DNA of 64,000 bases from JAHEGP01 sp963792875 (GCA_963792875.1 CAWBXV010000010.1:248001-312000); one strand, 5' to 3'; counted from the stretch's first letter, positions 11,036 through 20,105 are shown. The notes: generated by a model not told the origin, from the letters alone. Numbers and translations are program-made.

Positions 11036-11986
11036 ATGGCCAACAGCACCCAGCAACGCCGCGATCCGAACAGGCTTATGCTACCCTTTATGCGATGGCG
11101 TCACCTCGCCGCCGCCGTGTCCCTCCTGCTCGTGGTGGGTTCGCTGGTCGGCCTTGCGCTCAAAGGGCTTGCCTTCGGCTTGGATTTCACCGGCGGCACC
11201 CAGATCGAGGTGGTCTACGAGCAGGCGGAGCCGCTGGACAGCATTCGCCACACCCTGGTGCAGGCGGGCTACGACAAAGCCGTGGTGGTCTACTTCGGCT
11301 CCGAGCGGGATGTGCTGGTGCGCCTGCCGCAGGGCTTCTCCGACCAGGCCGGCGCCGCGCTGGTCGACATCCTGCGGGAGGCCAGCGGTCACCCGGTGTC
11401 GCTGCAGCGCATCGAATTCGTCGGGCCCCAGGTGGGCGAAGAGCTGCGGGAGCAGGGCGGTCTGGCCCTGCTGATGGCGCTGGGCGGCATCATGATCTAT
11501 GTGTCCCTGCGCTTTCAGTTCAAATTTTCGGTGAGCGCAGTGGCAGCCCTGATTCACGATGTCATTATCACGCTGGGCGTCTTCGCATGGGGGCAGCTGG
11601 ACTTCGATCTGACCGTCATGGCCGCCGTGCTGGCGGTGATCGGCTATTCGATCAACGATACCATCGTCGTGTTTGACCGCATCCGCGAAAACTTCCGCAA
11701 GCTGCGCGCCTACAGCCCCGAGGAGATCATTGATATCTCACTGACCGAGACCCTGGGCCGCACCATCGCGACATCCTTCACCGTCATTCTGGTGCTGCTG
11801 GCGCTGTTTTTCCTCGGCGGCGAGATGATTCACAACTTCGCCACGGCCCTGATCGTGGGCACTGTGGTCGGTACCTATTCCTCCATCTATATCGCCGCCA
11901 GTATCGCGCTGATGATGGGCATCAGACGTGAGGACCTGGTGCTGCCTCCCAGGCAGACCGAGGCGATCGATGATGGCCGCCCCTGA
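11036..11986 (+). CDS. secF: Protein translocase subunit SecF (orphan)
   Basis: SecF works with SecD at the SecYEG channel, using proton flow to pull exported proteins to the periplasmic side. The sequence is a standard 316-residue SecF. It has helix 1, then the first conserved loop (GLAFGLDFTGGTQIEVVY), the periplasmic P1 domain, and helices 2-6 with the family motifs SLRFQFKFSVSAVAALIHDV, IGYSINDTIVVFDRIREN and TLGRTIATSFT. The ATG at 11036 is chosen for its family-like N-terminus; its ribosome site is poor. The unusual point is that neither secD nor yajC is adjacent. The gene stands between terC and a lipoprotein gene, so it is either separated from secD or a second copy. Confidence 0.92.
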   Translation: MANSTQQRRDPNRLMLPFMRWRHLAAAVSLLLVVGSLVGLALKGLAFGLDFTGGTQIEVVYEQAEPLDSIRHTLVQAGYDKAVVVYFGSERDVLVRLPQGFSDQAGAALVDILREASGHPVSLQRIEFVGPQVGEELREQGGLALLMALGGIMIYVSLRFQFKFSVSAVAALIHDVIITLGVFAWGQLDFDLTVMAAVLAVIGYSINDTIVVFDRIRENFRKLRAYSPEEIIDISLTETLGRTIATSFTVILVLLALFFLGGEMIHNFATALIVGTVVGTYSSIYIAASIALMMGIRREDLVLPPRQTEAIDDGRP

Positions 11987-12028
11987 GCAGGTTTCCGCTC
12001 ACTGCAAACGGCGGGGCGGCGCTTGCGC

Positions 12029-13039
12029 ATGAAGCAGGCAGTGACTGTGATCGGCCTGTGCGGCCTGATGCTGCTTACGGCCTGCGCGGCCCGGGTGCCG
12101 GGCCATGAACCACTGGCGCAGGCACCGGCGCGGGAGGTGGCCGCCAGCCTCCACCTGCCCGCCGCCTGGGAGCCGGGGCCCGTGGTGCCGGGGCTGGCGC
12201 AGGGGGCCGTGCCGCAGGGTCTTGCCCGCCATCCGGCGAGCGGCCTGGTGCTGACCTCGCACTACTTCACCGATGGTCGTCCCTCGGCGCTGGTGGCCCT
12301 GGACTGGGCGCGGGGCGCCGCCATCGGGACATTCTACCTGCAGGCGCCGGACGGCTCGGCGCACCGCGGCCACGTGGGGGGCATCGCCGCCGACGCCGAC
12401 AGCCTGTGGATCGCCTCGGACGCCTACCTCTACCGGGGCGATATCGCTGACATCCTCGGCAATCCGGCCGCCGGCAGCTTCCGGACCCGCCAGCGATTTG
12501 CCACCGAGGCGACCCATGAGGTGGCGTTCTGCACGGTCTACGACGGCCAGGTCTGGGCCGGCGAGTTCGCCCACGGCGATAGATACCCCACCGACCCGAG
12601 CCACCACCTCACCGCGCGCGATGGCTCGGTGCGCCACGGCTGGGTCAGCGCTTACGACCCGGCGACGGGGTTCGATCGTCCCCGGCGGGTGCTCTCCGTG
12701 CCCGACCACGCCCAGGGTATGGTGGCCACCGAGGACACTATCTACCTGAGCGTTTCGTATGGCCGCCGCTCCCGCAGCGCGGTCGAGGTCTACCGCAATC
12801 CGCTGGCCGGGCCGCCGCACCGCATGGCGCGCACCTCCAAGGGTGCCGAGGTGCCGCTGTGGTTCCTCGATGGCGACAACCGGGTGCGCACCATCGACCT
12901 GCCGCCGCAGTCGCAGAATGTGATCCTCATCGATGGTCAGCTGGCCGTGCTGTTCGAGTCCGGCGCCGCCCGCTACCGTCTGTTCGGCGGCAAGCCGCTG
13001 GACCGCATCGTGCTGCTGCCGCCGACCGGGCTGCCCTGA
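12029..13039 (+). CDS. Predicted lipoprotein, beta-propeller-like, function unknown
   Basis: An exported protein with a lipoprotein signal (LCGLMLLTACAA, lipobox LTAC), so probably tethered to a membrane facing the periplasm. The ~310-residue mature part consists of repeating short strands such as GGIAADADSLWIASDAYLY and HAQGMVATEDTIYLSVSYG. This is suggestive of a beta-propeller, but no family is recognised. It begins 43 bases after the secF stop and could be co-transcribed with it. The ATG at 12029 is preferred; a TTG lies two codons upstream. Confidence 0.6.
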   Translation: MKQAVTVIGLCGLMLLTACAARVPGHEPLAQAPAREVAASLHLPAAWEPGPVVPGLAQGAVPQGLARHPASGLVLTSHYFTDGRPSALVALDWARGAAIGTFYLQAPDGSAHRGHVGGIAADADSLWIASDAYLYRGDIADILGNPAAGSFRTRQRFATEATHEVAFCTVYDGQVWAGEFAHGDRYPTDPSHHLTARDGSVRHGWVSAYDPATGFDRPRRVLSVPDHAQGMVATEDTIYLSVSYGRRSRSAVEVYRNPLAGPPHRMARTSKGAEVPLWFLDGDNRVRTIDLPPQSQNVILIDGQLAVLFESGAARYRLFGGKPLDRIVLLPPTGLP

Positions 13040-13251
13040 GCGCCGCCCCGGGCCGCGTGCTGCTCCCCCTCGGCTGAGCCGACGCGGCGCCGGCCGTCGT
13101 TTCTGCGCGCAGCTGCCCGGTACTGCGGAATACCCCCATAGCGGCGGGGTATCCCCGTATTCAGGGTACGGGCCCCGACCGCTACAATGCCCCCCCTCGC
13201 TTGTTGCGACCACCCGCGGGCCCACGGCGCCCGCGCCGACGGAAGGAACCC

Positions 13252-14112
13252 ATGACCCCATCGCTGCGCTGGCCAAGACGCCGCAGACCCCTCTCTTTGT
13301 TGACCCTGTGCAGCTGGATCCTGCTGCCGCTGCTGTTGTCGGTGGGCACCGGCGCCGCCCGGAGCGGCGTCAACGACCCGTTTCCGGCCAGGAGCGCGCT
13401 GGCGCCGACCGGCAGCGAGTTTCTCCGCCTGACCCAGGGCCTTGGCGGGGCGGCGCGTGAGCAGGCGATTCTGCACGAGCTGCTGTCAGGGAACATGCCC
13501 AGCCATCTGCGCACGCTGGTGCCGGTACAGCTCGCAGCCGGTTCGCACAGCGCGACCGTCTACGTGCTGCCCGATTACCTGGCCATCGGCTCGGATGACG
13601 ATTTCGTGGTCATCCCGATGACGCCGCGCACCGCGATGCGGATCGCCAACGCCTTCGATTTCACGCTGCCCACCAGGAAGCTGGTGGACGCCATCTACGC
13701 TCAGTCGTCGGTGCGCCTGACCCCGGCGCCGCTGCAGCCCGGCCCGCAGATGGCCTCCAATGCCTATTACCGCGAGCACGACTGCCTCATCAAGGATCAG
13801 GCGCATGGCGGCGCCGCGGCGAACCCCTTGATCGCCGGGCACAAGAAGGACGTGGTGCTGACGCCGCGGCTGCAGGCGCAGCCGGGGCGGGTGGCCATCT
13901 ACGGCTGGCATCGCCAGGACGGCCGCCCGATACAGCCCCTGAGCCTGGTGCACGGCATCGAATACGTCGACTACAGCCACGGGGTGCGCCTCGTCAGCCG
14001 CAGGGCGCTGCTGGACGGTGAGCTCGTCGATCTCCTCGACCTCTACACCAGCCCCGAGCTGAGCGTGCTGCTCAGCGACGAGGGCGCGCTGCCGGTCCAG
14101 AGCTACCTGTAG
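13252..14112 (+). CDS. Exported protein of unknown function
   Basis: The protein starts with a basic stretch and a long hydrophobic signal (LLTLCSWILLPLLLSVGTGA), then has a globular domain of about 240 residues. Conserved-looking parts are FLRLTQGLGGAAREQAIL, YVLPDYLAIGSDDDFVVIPM, FTLPTRKLVDAIY and GRVAIYGWHRQDGRPIQPL. This pattern occurs in uncharacterised exported proteins of many bacteria; I know no function for it. GGAAGGA lies just upstream of the chosen ATG. It appears monocistronic. Confidence 0.65.
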   Translation: MTPSLRWPRRRRPLSLLTLCSWILLPLLLSVGTGAARSGVNDPFPARSALAPTGSEFLRLTQGLGGAAREQAILHELLSGNMPSHLRTLVPVQLAAGSHSATVYVLPDYLAIGSDDDFVVIPMTPRTAMRIANAFDFTLPTRKLVDAIYAQSSVRLTPAPLQPGPQMASNAYYREHDCLIKDQAHGGAAANPLIAGHKKDVVLTPRLQAQPGRVAIYGWHRQDGRPIQPLSLVHGIEYVDYSHGVRLVSRRALLDGELVDLLDLYTSPELSVLLSDEGALPVQSYL

Positions 14113-14297
14113 TTTCGCTCGTGCTTTGCCGCACGCCGGCGGCTGACCGCCCCGGCGCGCGCCGTCGTCGGCGCGTCTCTGCGCCGGCGGCATCCCCCGA
14201 TCGCCGCCGCTTGCGGCGGCAGCCGTTTACGAGCGCGGGCCGATTGCGGTAATGTGTGGCTCCCGGCAGGCTTGGACTGCCACATCGGGAGAGCGCC

Positions 14298-14666
14298 ATG
14301 ATCGCCTACGTCACCCTCGGCACCAACGACCTGCCCCGCGCGGCGGAATTCTACGATGCTTTGCTGGCCCAGCTGGGCGCCGGCCGCGCCATGGCCATGG
14401 ATCGCATGATCGTCTACGCGAGCGCAGCCGGTTCGCCCATGCTGGCCGTGTGCACACCCTATGACCGCAACCCCGCCACCACCGGCAACGGCATGATGGT
14501 GGCGCTGGCGGCGGGTTCGCGGGAGGGCGTCGATGCGCTCCACGCCAGCGCCCTGGGGCTCGGTGCCTCTGACGAAGGCGCGCCGGGCGAGCGCATGCCC
14601 GGTTTCTACGGGGCCTACTTCCGCGATCTCGACGGCAACAAGCTCTGCGCCTGCCACTTCGGCTGA
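14298..14666 (+). CDS. VOC family protein (glyoxalase/dioxygenase fold)
   Basis: A single-domain vicinal-oxygen-chelate protein of 122 residues. It has the paired beta-alpha-beta modules of the fold: IAYVTLGTNDLPRAAEFYD at the start and GFYGAYFRDLDGNKLCACHF at the end. The last of these has the usual D-P/L-D-G-N-K turn. Small proteins of this kind are often annotated as glyoxalases, but metal ligands and substrate cannot be assigned here. GGGAGA precedes the ATG. Confidence 0.8.
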   Translation: MIAYVTLGTNDLPRAAEFYDALLAQLGAGRAMAMDRMIVYASAAGSPMLAVCTPYDRNPATTGNGMMVALAAGSREGVDALHASALGLGASDEGAPGERMPGFYGAYFRDLDGNKLCACHFG

Positions 14667-14804
14667 GCGCCTTGCGCGGCCAGGCGTTGCCGCCCCGCTC
14701 CGGGGCACAGCGCCGGGCGAGGCCGGCGGGGTCTCCCGCGGTGGCCCGGGTTTGATCGACGCGGCTAGCGGACCCTACGTCACGACATAGAGCTGGGAGA
14801 TGGC

Positions 14805-16508
14805 GTGTCGATAGACCAGCTTGAGAATGTCGATGTGCTGCGTGACCAGGTCATCGACCGCGTCGTGTTGTTGATCGGCATGGCAGCGCCGCTGCTCCTG
14901 CTGCTGTCGCTGCTGCGGACGCGCACTGAGGGCTGGATGCCGGTCATGGGCCTGCATGTGCTGCTGGTCGCCGTCATGCTGGTCGTTGCAGCGGGCCGCA
15001 GGCGTCTTGCGCGCCGAGCCAAGTACGGCGTCATCGTGGTCGCCATCAATCTGGTGCTGCTGGGCAACCTGCTCAATTTCAAAACCCCCGGCCTGCCGTT
15101 TGCGGCCGTCTTCGTCTGCGGCGTGATCGTGGCCATTCAGTCGACGGTGCGCGTGGCTCTGGCCTACATGGCCGCGATGTCGGCCGCGATTGTCCTGGTG
15201 GGCGCCCTGGTGCTGCGGGCTCCTCTGCAGTTCTACCTCGAGGCGGCCTTCTGCGGGCTCTTCGGCGCCATCATGGTGCAGGCGCTCGCGCTCTACAGTG
15301 AGGCCTTGCTCGCGGCCATACGCGATGCCAGCCGGAGCGCCAGCAGCAGGGCGCTGGCGCAGGCCAGGGAGCACGAGGCCCTGCGCGCGTTGCAGCGCAA
15401 GGACCAGGCGCAGGCCCAGATGTTCGCCATCATCGGCCATGAGCTGCGCACGCCGGCGGCGGCATTGTCCATGATGCTCGAGGAGATGAGCGAGTCCACC
15501 GGCAGCCCGGACAAGGCGGTTCTCCAGTCCACCGCCGCGCATCTGCTCGGCGTGCTGGACGACATGCGCCTGGTGGTGAATCCCGAGCAGAATCTCCCCG
15601 TGAAGCTGGAGACCTTTATCCCGGGGCAGCTGCTCGAGCAGGTACAGGCGCAGGTGGCGCCCCTGCTCAGGAGCAAACGGATCCAGTTGTCGCTGGCGCT
15701 GGGCGCTGAGGCGGGCAGCGCGCTGGTCAGCGATACGCGGCGGCTCAGGATCGCGCTGCTCAACCTCATCAGGAACGCCTGCCTGCACTCAGGGGGCCGC
15801 TGCATCCGGGTAGGCTTCGATGCCGGCCCCGACGGCGATGCGCCGGGGCGTGTCCTCACCCGCTGGGTGGTGGAGGATGACGGGTGTGGTATCGATGCGG
15901 CAACCCAGTCCACGATGTTCGAGGCATTCGTGCGCGGGGCCAGCATCGAGGACGGCTGCGGCCTGGGCTTGTATATCCTGCGACGGACCGTCGAGAGTCT
16001 CGGCGGCAGCATCCGCTATCGGCTCCGACCGGGCGGCGGGTCGAGCTTCGAGGTCGAGCTGGCGGTGGCCGCAGCCAGCCCTGGCGCGGCTGGCGCCGCA
16101 GCCGCCGTCGGCAGCGCGTCCCCCCGTGCGGACTTCAGCGGCCTGCGCGTGCTGCTGGTCGAGGACGATAAGGTGCTGCGTGCGGTGACAAGCGTCATTC
16201 TCCAGCGCGTCGTCGGAGCGGTGGACGCCGCTGCCGATGGCCGGGAGGCGCTGGCGCGACTGGCGGAGCGCGACTACGACCTGATATTGACCGACTATTT
16301 CATGCCGCGGATGAACGGGCTGCAATTGATCGAGCATCTGCGGGAGCAGCACCAGACCGTGCCGGTGATCGGGGTGACGGCCGCCACCCTCGGCGACGAG
16401 GCTGAGCGCCTGCGGCGGGCCGGTGCGGATGGCGTACTGGAGAAGCCGCTCACCAAGGACGCGCTGCTGCGGGCGCTGGCGCGGCTCCGGGAGGCCGGCA
16501 GGTTGTAG
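14805..16508 (+). CDS. Hybrid sensor histidine kinase with C-terminal receiver
   Basis: A membrane hybrid kinase of 567 residues. The first ~185 residues form about six membrane helices with no recognisable periplasmic sensor domain. The kinase core follows: H-box FAIIGHELRTPAAAL, N-box LLNLIRNACLHSGG, G1 VEDDGCGID and G2 GCGLGLYIL. A receiver domain (LRVLLVEDDKVL, phospho-acceptor LILTDYFMPRMNG, conserved Lys in LEKPLT) ends the protein. All catalytic motifs are intact. It starts with GTG at 14805 behind GGGAGA. Its phosphotransfer partner is unknown; the degenerate receiver and HPt pieces next door on the other strand may once have belonged to a related system. Confidence 0.88.
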   Translation: MSIDQLENVDVLRDQVIDRVVLLIGMAAPLLLLLSLLRTRTEGWMPVMGLHVLLVAVMLVVAAGRRRLARRAKYGVIVVAINLVLLGNLLNFKTPGLPFAAVFVCGVIVAIQSTVRVALAYMAAMSAAIVLVGALVLRAPLQFYLEAAFCGLFGAIMVQALALYSEALLAAIRDASRSASSRALAQAREHEALRALQRKDQAQAQMFAIIGHELRTPAAALSMMLEEMSESTGSPDKAVLQSTAAHLLGVLDDMRLVVNPEQNLPVKLETFIPGQLLEQVQAQVAPLLRSKRIQLSLALGAEAGSALVSDTRRLRIALLNLIRNACLHSGGRCIRVGFDAGPDGDAPGRVLTRWVVEDDGCGIDAATQSTMFEAFVRGASIEDGCGLGLYILRRTVESLGGSIRYRLRPGGGSSFEVELAVAAASPGAAGAAAAVGSASPRADFSGLRVLLVEDDKVLRAVTSVILQRVVGAVDAAADGREALARLAERDYDLILTDYFMPRMNGLQLIEHLREQHQTVPVIGVTAATLGDEAERLRRAGADGVLEKPLTKDALLRALARLREAGRL

Positions 16509-16561
16509 CGCAGCGGCGCCGTCACCGCCGCCAGGGGACGGCGCGCGGCGGCGCGCTGAAC

Positions 16562-17329
16562 TCAGAACCGGTCGCCGGGGATCGGCGTGGGCTGCAGGCC
16601 CCAGATCAGGCGGTTGTACTCGCCGATGGCCCGATCGCTGGAAAATCGACCCATGCGCGCCGCGCAGATGATCGACTGGCGGGTCCAGCGCGGCCGGTCC
16701 CGGAAGCGGGCGCTGACGGCGTCCTGGGCGCGCACGTAGTCCTCGAAATCCGCCAGCAGACAGTAATAGTCGACCGTGCGCAGGTCGTGCACGAGCCCGG
16801 CGAACAGGCCGGGCTCACTGGCATTGAAGTGATCCTGCTCGATCATCGCCAGCACGTTCTGCAGCGCCGGCTGCCGCTCCCAGTAGTCCTGGGGACGGTA
16901 GCCATCGCGGTGCAGTCGGGCGACCTGGTCGGCCGTCAGGCCGAATATGAACAGATTGTCGGGGCCGAGGGCCTCGAGCAGCTCCACGTTGGCGCCATCG
17001 AGGAAGCTGTCCTCATCGCCTTTCATGGCGCAGGCCGTCAGCGCGATGATGGGGGTGGCGGCGATCCGGGGATCCTCGGAAGCGCGGATCAGGCGGGTGG
17101 CGGCGATGCCATCGAGTTCGGGCATGTGGATGTCCATCAGCACCAGATGGAAGGTCTCCTGCTGCAGGCGTTGCAGTGCCTCCTGGCCGTTGGCGGCGAG
17201 GCCGACGCGGTGCCCGAGCCTGCGCAGCTGCGCCTCGGCGATCATCTGCAGCGGTCTGGAGTCCTCCGCCACGAGGATGCGGGCGCCGCCGGGCCCCGGC
17301 GACTGCGCGGTGCTGGCGGCGCTGGGCAA
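16562..17329 (-). CDS. Receiver domain fused in frame to glycogen phosphorylase C-terminus
   Basis: A chimeric reading frame. Residues ~17-108 are a receiver domain (ARILVAEDSRPLQ, acceptor Asp in HLVLMDIHMPELDG, IIALTACAMKGDEDSF) that breaks off before its last strand and Lys. From about residue 110 the sequence switches to the end of glycogen/starch phosphorylase (LDGANVELLEALGPDNLFIFG, then QSIICAARMGRFSSDRAI). Only the last ~145 of some 800 phosphorylase residues remain. Phosphorylase Lys-PLP and most of the active site are absent, so neither half should work normally. The join lies near 17000 and shares FL between both families. A deletion, or a misassembly, explains it best. Confidence 0.8.
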   Translation of the reverse strand: MPSAASTAQSPGPGGARILVAEDSRPLQMIAEAQLRRLGHRVGLAANGQEALQRLQQETFHLVLMDIHMPELDGIAATRLIRASEDPRIAATPIIALTACAMKGDEDSFLDGANVELLEALGPDNLFIFGLTADQVARLHRDGYRPQDYWERQPALQNVLAMIEQDHFNASEPGLFAGLVHDLRTVDYYCLLADFEDYVRAQDAVSARFRDRPRWTRQSIICAARMGRFSSDRAIGEYNRLIWGLQPTPIPGDRF

Positions 17330-17726
17330 CGGCTTGCGCAGGACCTCGAGCCAGGTGTGGTGAGTGAGCGGCCATGCCAGCGTCTGCAGGTCCGCGTCAT
17401 CCGCGGCGCCGGACGGGGCGGCAGGAAGAGCAGGCGGCAGCGGCCGTCGCGGCTCAGCGCCTGCAGGCGTGCGAGCTCGCCTGCAGGCAGCGTCTGGCGG
17501 TCGATCAGCAGCAGCGTGTCTGTCCCGGCGCCGTCGGGGGCGGAGACCGCGGCATCCCCTGCATCGCAGAAGCGGTGGTCGATGCCCAGATAACGCAGCT
17601 GGGCGCCGACGAGCCGGCGCGTCGCTGAGGGCAGGTACAGGCCGATGAGCCGCGTGGCCGGCGGGGTTTGCGCGGCGCCGGCCGGGCCGCCGGCGCGCTG
17701 CCGGGACGGCGTACAGCCCCGCCGGC
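17330..17726 (-). pseudogene. Remnant of hybrid kinase (degenerate receiver, frameshifted)
   Basis: In one frame this stretch reads as a receiver-like domain lacking the acceptor residue (RLIGLYLPSATRRLVGAQL, DTLLLIDRQTLPAGELARL). Near 17415, at a CCGCCCCG run, the coherent reading moves to another frame (DLQTLAWPLTHHTWLEVL) and runs into the receiver of the chimeric gene. This is the usual layout of tandem receivers behind a hybrid kinase. The kinase core that should precede it is missing, and upstream of 17700 there is only low-complexity Pro/Arg/Ala sequence. Confidence 0.6.
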
Positions 17727-18470
17727 TTACGGGCCCTGCACCGCGTCCGCGTAGCGGGACAGCGCCTCCAGGGCGGCGGGGGCGGCCGCCAGCAGCTGCC
17801 GCCCCAGCGCCATGCCCCGCTCGGCGTCGTCCAGCCTGAAGGCCTCCTCGCAGGCCCTGGCCAGCCGGTGCAGGGTGGGCAGGCCGAACGTCCCGGCGCT
17901 GCTGCTTAGCGTGTGCGCCTGGTTCTGCACCGTGGTGCCGTCGGCGCGCCCGATGGCGCCCTCGATGCCGGCCAGGCGCTCGCGCGCGTCGGCGACAAAG
18001 ACCGCCAGCAGTTCGGGCACCATGGCCGGATCGGTGTCCCTGCCCAGTTGTTCCAGGGCCGCCCGGTCGACGAGTGTGGCGGCCTCCTGCTGCGTCTCGC
18101 TCATGTTCGTGTCCTCCTGTTGCGCGCTGCGCGCAGCCACCCCCCAGCGCTCGAGGGCTTGGAGCAGCTGCTGACTGGTGACGGGCTTGGTCAGGTAATC
18201 GTCCATGCCGGCGGCCAGGCAGGTCTCGCGGTCGCCGCGCATGGCGTGCGCGGTGAGCGCGATGATCGGCAGCCGGGCCCCCCTGCCGCCCAGCTCGCGG
18301 ATGCAGCGCGTGGTTGCCAGGCCATCCATGCGCGGCATCGACACGTCCATGAGTACCAGATCGTAGTCGCGGCCGGCGATGGCCTCGAGCGCCTCCAGGC
18401 CGTCGGCGCACTCGTCCACCCGGTAGCCGGCGCGCTCACAATCGGCTGGCAGTGGCAAAGGGTCATACAC
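17727..18470 (-). CDS. Truncated receiver plus HPt domain protein
   Basis: The open frame begins with GTG at 18470 and enters a receiver domain at its first helix (ERAGYRVDECADGLEALEA), so the first strand and acidic pocket (the VEDN part) are gone. The acceptor Asp (LVLMDVSMPRMDG) and the Lys in YLTKPV remain. A Ser/Thr/Gln linker leads to an HPt domain with the phospho-His in NQAHTLSSSAGTFGLP. This looks like the C-terminal end of a multi-domain hybrid kinase, cut at its 5' end near 18450. An in-frame TAG lies just upstream of the GTG. Function is doubtful. Confidence 0.65.
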   Translation of the reverse strand: MYDPLPLPADCERAGYRVDECADGLEALEAIAGRDYDLVLMDVSMPRMDGLATTRCIRELGGRGARLPIIALTAHAMRGDRETCLAAGMDDYLTKPVTSQQLLQALERWGVAARSAQQEDTNMSETQQEAATLVDRAALEQLGRDTDPAMVPELLAVFVADARERLAGIEGAIGRADGTTVQNQAHTLSSSAGTFGLPTLHRLARACEEAFRLDDAERGMALGRQLLAAAPAALEALSRYADAVQGP

Positions 18471-18617
18471 GCGGTAATGTTCGCTCTATTCCACGCAAAA
18501 ATCCAGCCAAGTGCGGCGCTCCCGCCCGGCGGCCCGGACCGCGCGGCCTGCCGGCCCGCCGCTAGGGCGACGGCGGCACCCCGTGGCGGATGGCGGTCTG
18601 GCGTCGCGGCGCCAGTG

Positions 18618-18693
18618 GCATTCTGCGAGGCATTTTGCGAGGTCTTCTGCGAGGCATTCTGCGGCTTCGAGGCATTCGGCGAGGCCTTCGGCG
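18618..18693. repeat. 12-bp degenerate tandem repeat
   Basis: About six units follow GCATTCTGCGAG (18618, 18630, 18642, 18654 with a 6-base insertion, 18672, 18684). It lies at the edge of the scrambled kinase region, just past the 3' end of the O-antigen-ligase-like gene. Confidence 0.75.
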
Positions 18694-18701
18694 CTACAGC
18701 T

Positions 18702-20105
18702 TCACAGCGGATGCGCGGGTCCGGGGCGCGTCCGCTCGAGCCCCCTCCGGGCCCGCCCCGCCAGACGTGTCAGCAGCAGCACGCGCTGCACTTTCTGCAG
18801 GCGCTGCTGGCGGCGCATGGTCTGGTCGACGCGCGGCAGCGCCGCCAGGAAGCCGGCCAGCAGGTAGAACTCCACCGTCAGGTAGGTCTGCCGGAACGCC
18901 CACTCCAGCAGCGATTGCACCCACAGCGTGGCCATGCCGGCGAAGATGCCGATGGCGACCCAGGAGATGAGATTGTCCCGCCGCAGCAGGATGATGCGCA
19001 GGGCCATCAGGAAAAAGCTGCCGATCATCAGCAGGAAGACGCCAAGGCCGATCCAGCCGAGTTCGGCGACATGCAGCAGGTAGATATTGTGGACGATGCC
19101 GCGATCGACCTCGAACGGCACGAAGCGCGAGTAGCCGGTCTCGTTGAGCGCGTACGAGAAGTTGTTGATGCCGATGCCGAAAAAGTGGTCCTCGCCCATG
19201 GCCAGCGCGGCGTCGTTGGCCTGATGGCGGCTGAGCTCCGCCTCTTCCGGGGCCGTCTCGAAGCGCTCGATGATGGCGGGCGCCAGCTTGATGACGAACG
19301 GCAGCGCCAGCAGCGCCATCAGGCCCAGGGTTTTCAGCTTGTAGCCGTGCGCGCGGTCGAACAGGGAGAGCACGGTGACCAGTCCGTAGCCCATGACCAT
19401 CATCGCGAGCGCGCCGCGCGAGAACGTCGCCAGCACGATCAGGGTGCCCAGCCCCAGCGCCCCCAGATACACATAGCGGCGCCAGCCGGCGTCATGGGCA
19501 CCCAGCAGGAACGACATAAACAGCATGTTCATCATATTGATGTACAGGGCCAGGGTGTTGGAGTGGGGCGTCGAGCCCCGCGCCCGGTAGACCCCTCCCA
19601 GCCGCTGCTGGATGACCAGCAGGAACTGGAAGGCGACCATGGCGGCCAGCACCATCAGAAAGAACTGGAAGTCCTCCTCGCTGCGCAGATAGTTGTAGGC
19701 TACCCAGTAGACCGCCATCGCGCGGTTCAGCTTGAAGACCCCGAAGCCGGCGTAGATGGGCACGTAGGAGACGGCGATGGAGATCACCGCCAGCCCCGCG
19801 TAGGCGAGCATCAGGGTCCCGTTGGGGGGCAGCAGCTCCGGTCGCTTGTGCTGCCACCGCGGTGAGTGCAGCATGACGATCATCAGGGCGATGATCATCC
19901 AGTCGGTCACGCCAAACTCGAAGCCGCGGGTGTCGCCGCGATAGTGCTCCATCGACACGAAGTTGATGTCGATCAGATAGCAGGTCGAGAACAGGGCGCC
20001 GGCGACCAGCAGCCGCTCGGCCCAGTGAAAGCGCGAGGCAAACCAGACCGCGGCCGGAATGAAGACCGTGGTCAGGGCGATAAAGACGACCTGTTTCAGT
20101 GGCAT
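18702..20105 (-). CDS. O-antigen ligase/polymerase-like membrane protein
   Basis: An integral membrane protein of 467 residues with about eleven helices and the large C-terminal-half loop typical of the Wzy/WaaL superfamily. The loop contains the polar HFFGIGINNFSYALNETGYS followed by DRGIVHNIYLLHVAELGWIG, matching the family's G-x-N-x-F and H-N-x-x-L motifs. Such proteins polymerise or transfer polysaccharide chains on the periplasmic side. The start at 20105 (MPLKQVVFIALTTVF) opens the first helix; upstream in-frame residues are basic and non-coding in appearance. No polysaccharide cluster surrounds it, so the substrate is unknown. Confidence 0.82.
   Translation of the reverse strand: MPLKQVVFIALTTVFIPAAVWFASRFHWAERLLVAGALFSTCYLIDINFVSMEHYRGDTRGFEFGVTDWMIIALMIVMLHSPRWQHKRPELLPPNGTLMLAYAGLAVISIAVSYVPIYAGFGVFKLNRAMAVYWVAYNYLRSEEDFQFFLMVLAAMVAFQFLLVIQQRLGGVYRARGSTPHSNTLALYINMMNMLFMSFLLGAHDAGWRRYVYLGALGLGTLIVLATFSRGALAMMVMGYGLVTVLSLFDRAHGYKLKTLGLMALLALPFVIKLAPAIIERFETAPEEAELSRHQANDAALAMGEDHFFGIGINNFSYALNETGYSRFVPFEVDRGIVHNIYLLHVAELGWIGLGVFLLMIGSFFLMALRIILLRRDNLISWVAIGIFAGMATLWVQSLLEWAFRQTYLTVEFYLLAGFLAALPRVDQTMRRQQRLQKVQRVLLLTRLAGRARRGLERTRPGPAHPL

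Noticed and set aside
13130..13152. ATACCCC/GGGGTAT inverted repeat as a terminator
   Set aside because: Only seven pairs with a nine-base loop and no T run; too weak to list as a feature.
18619..18690. Cys/Phe/Glu repeat peptide encoded by the 12-bp repeat
   Set aside because: The frame is a by-product of the DNA repeat, and it runs antisense into the O-antigen-ligase-like gene.
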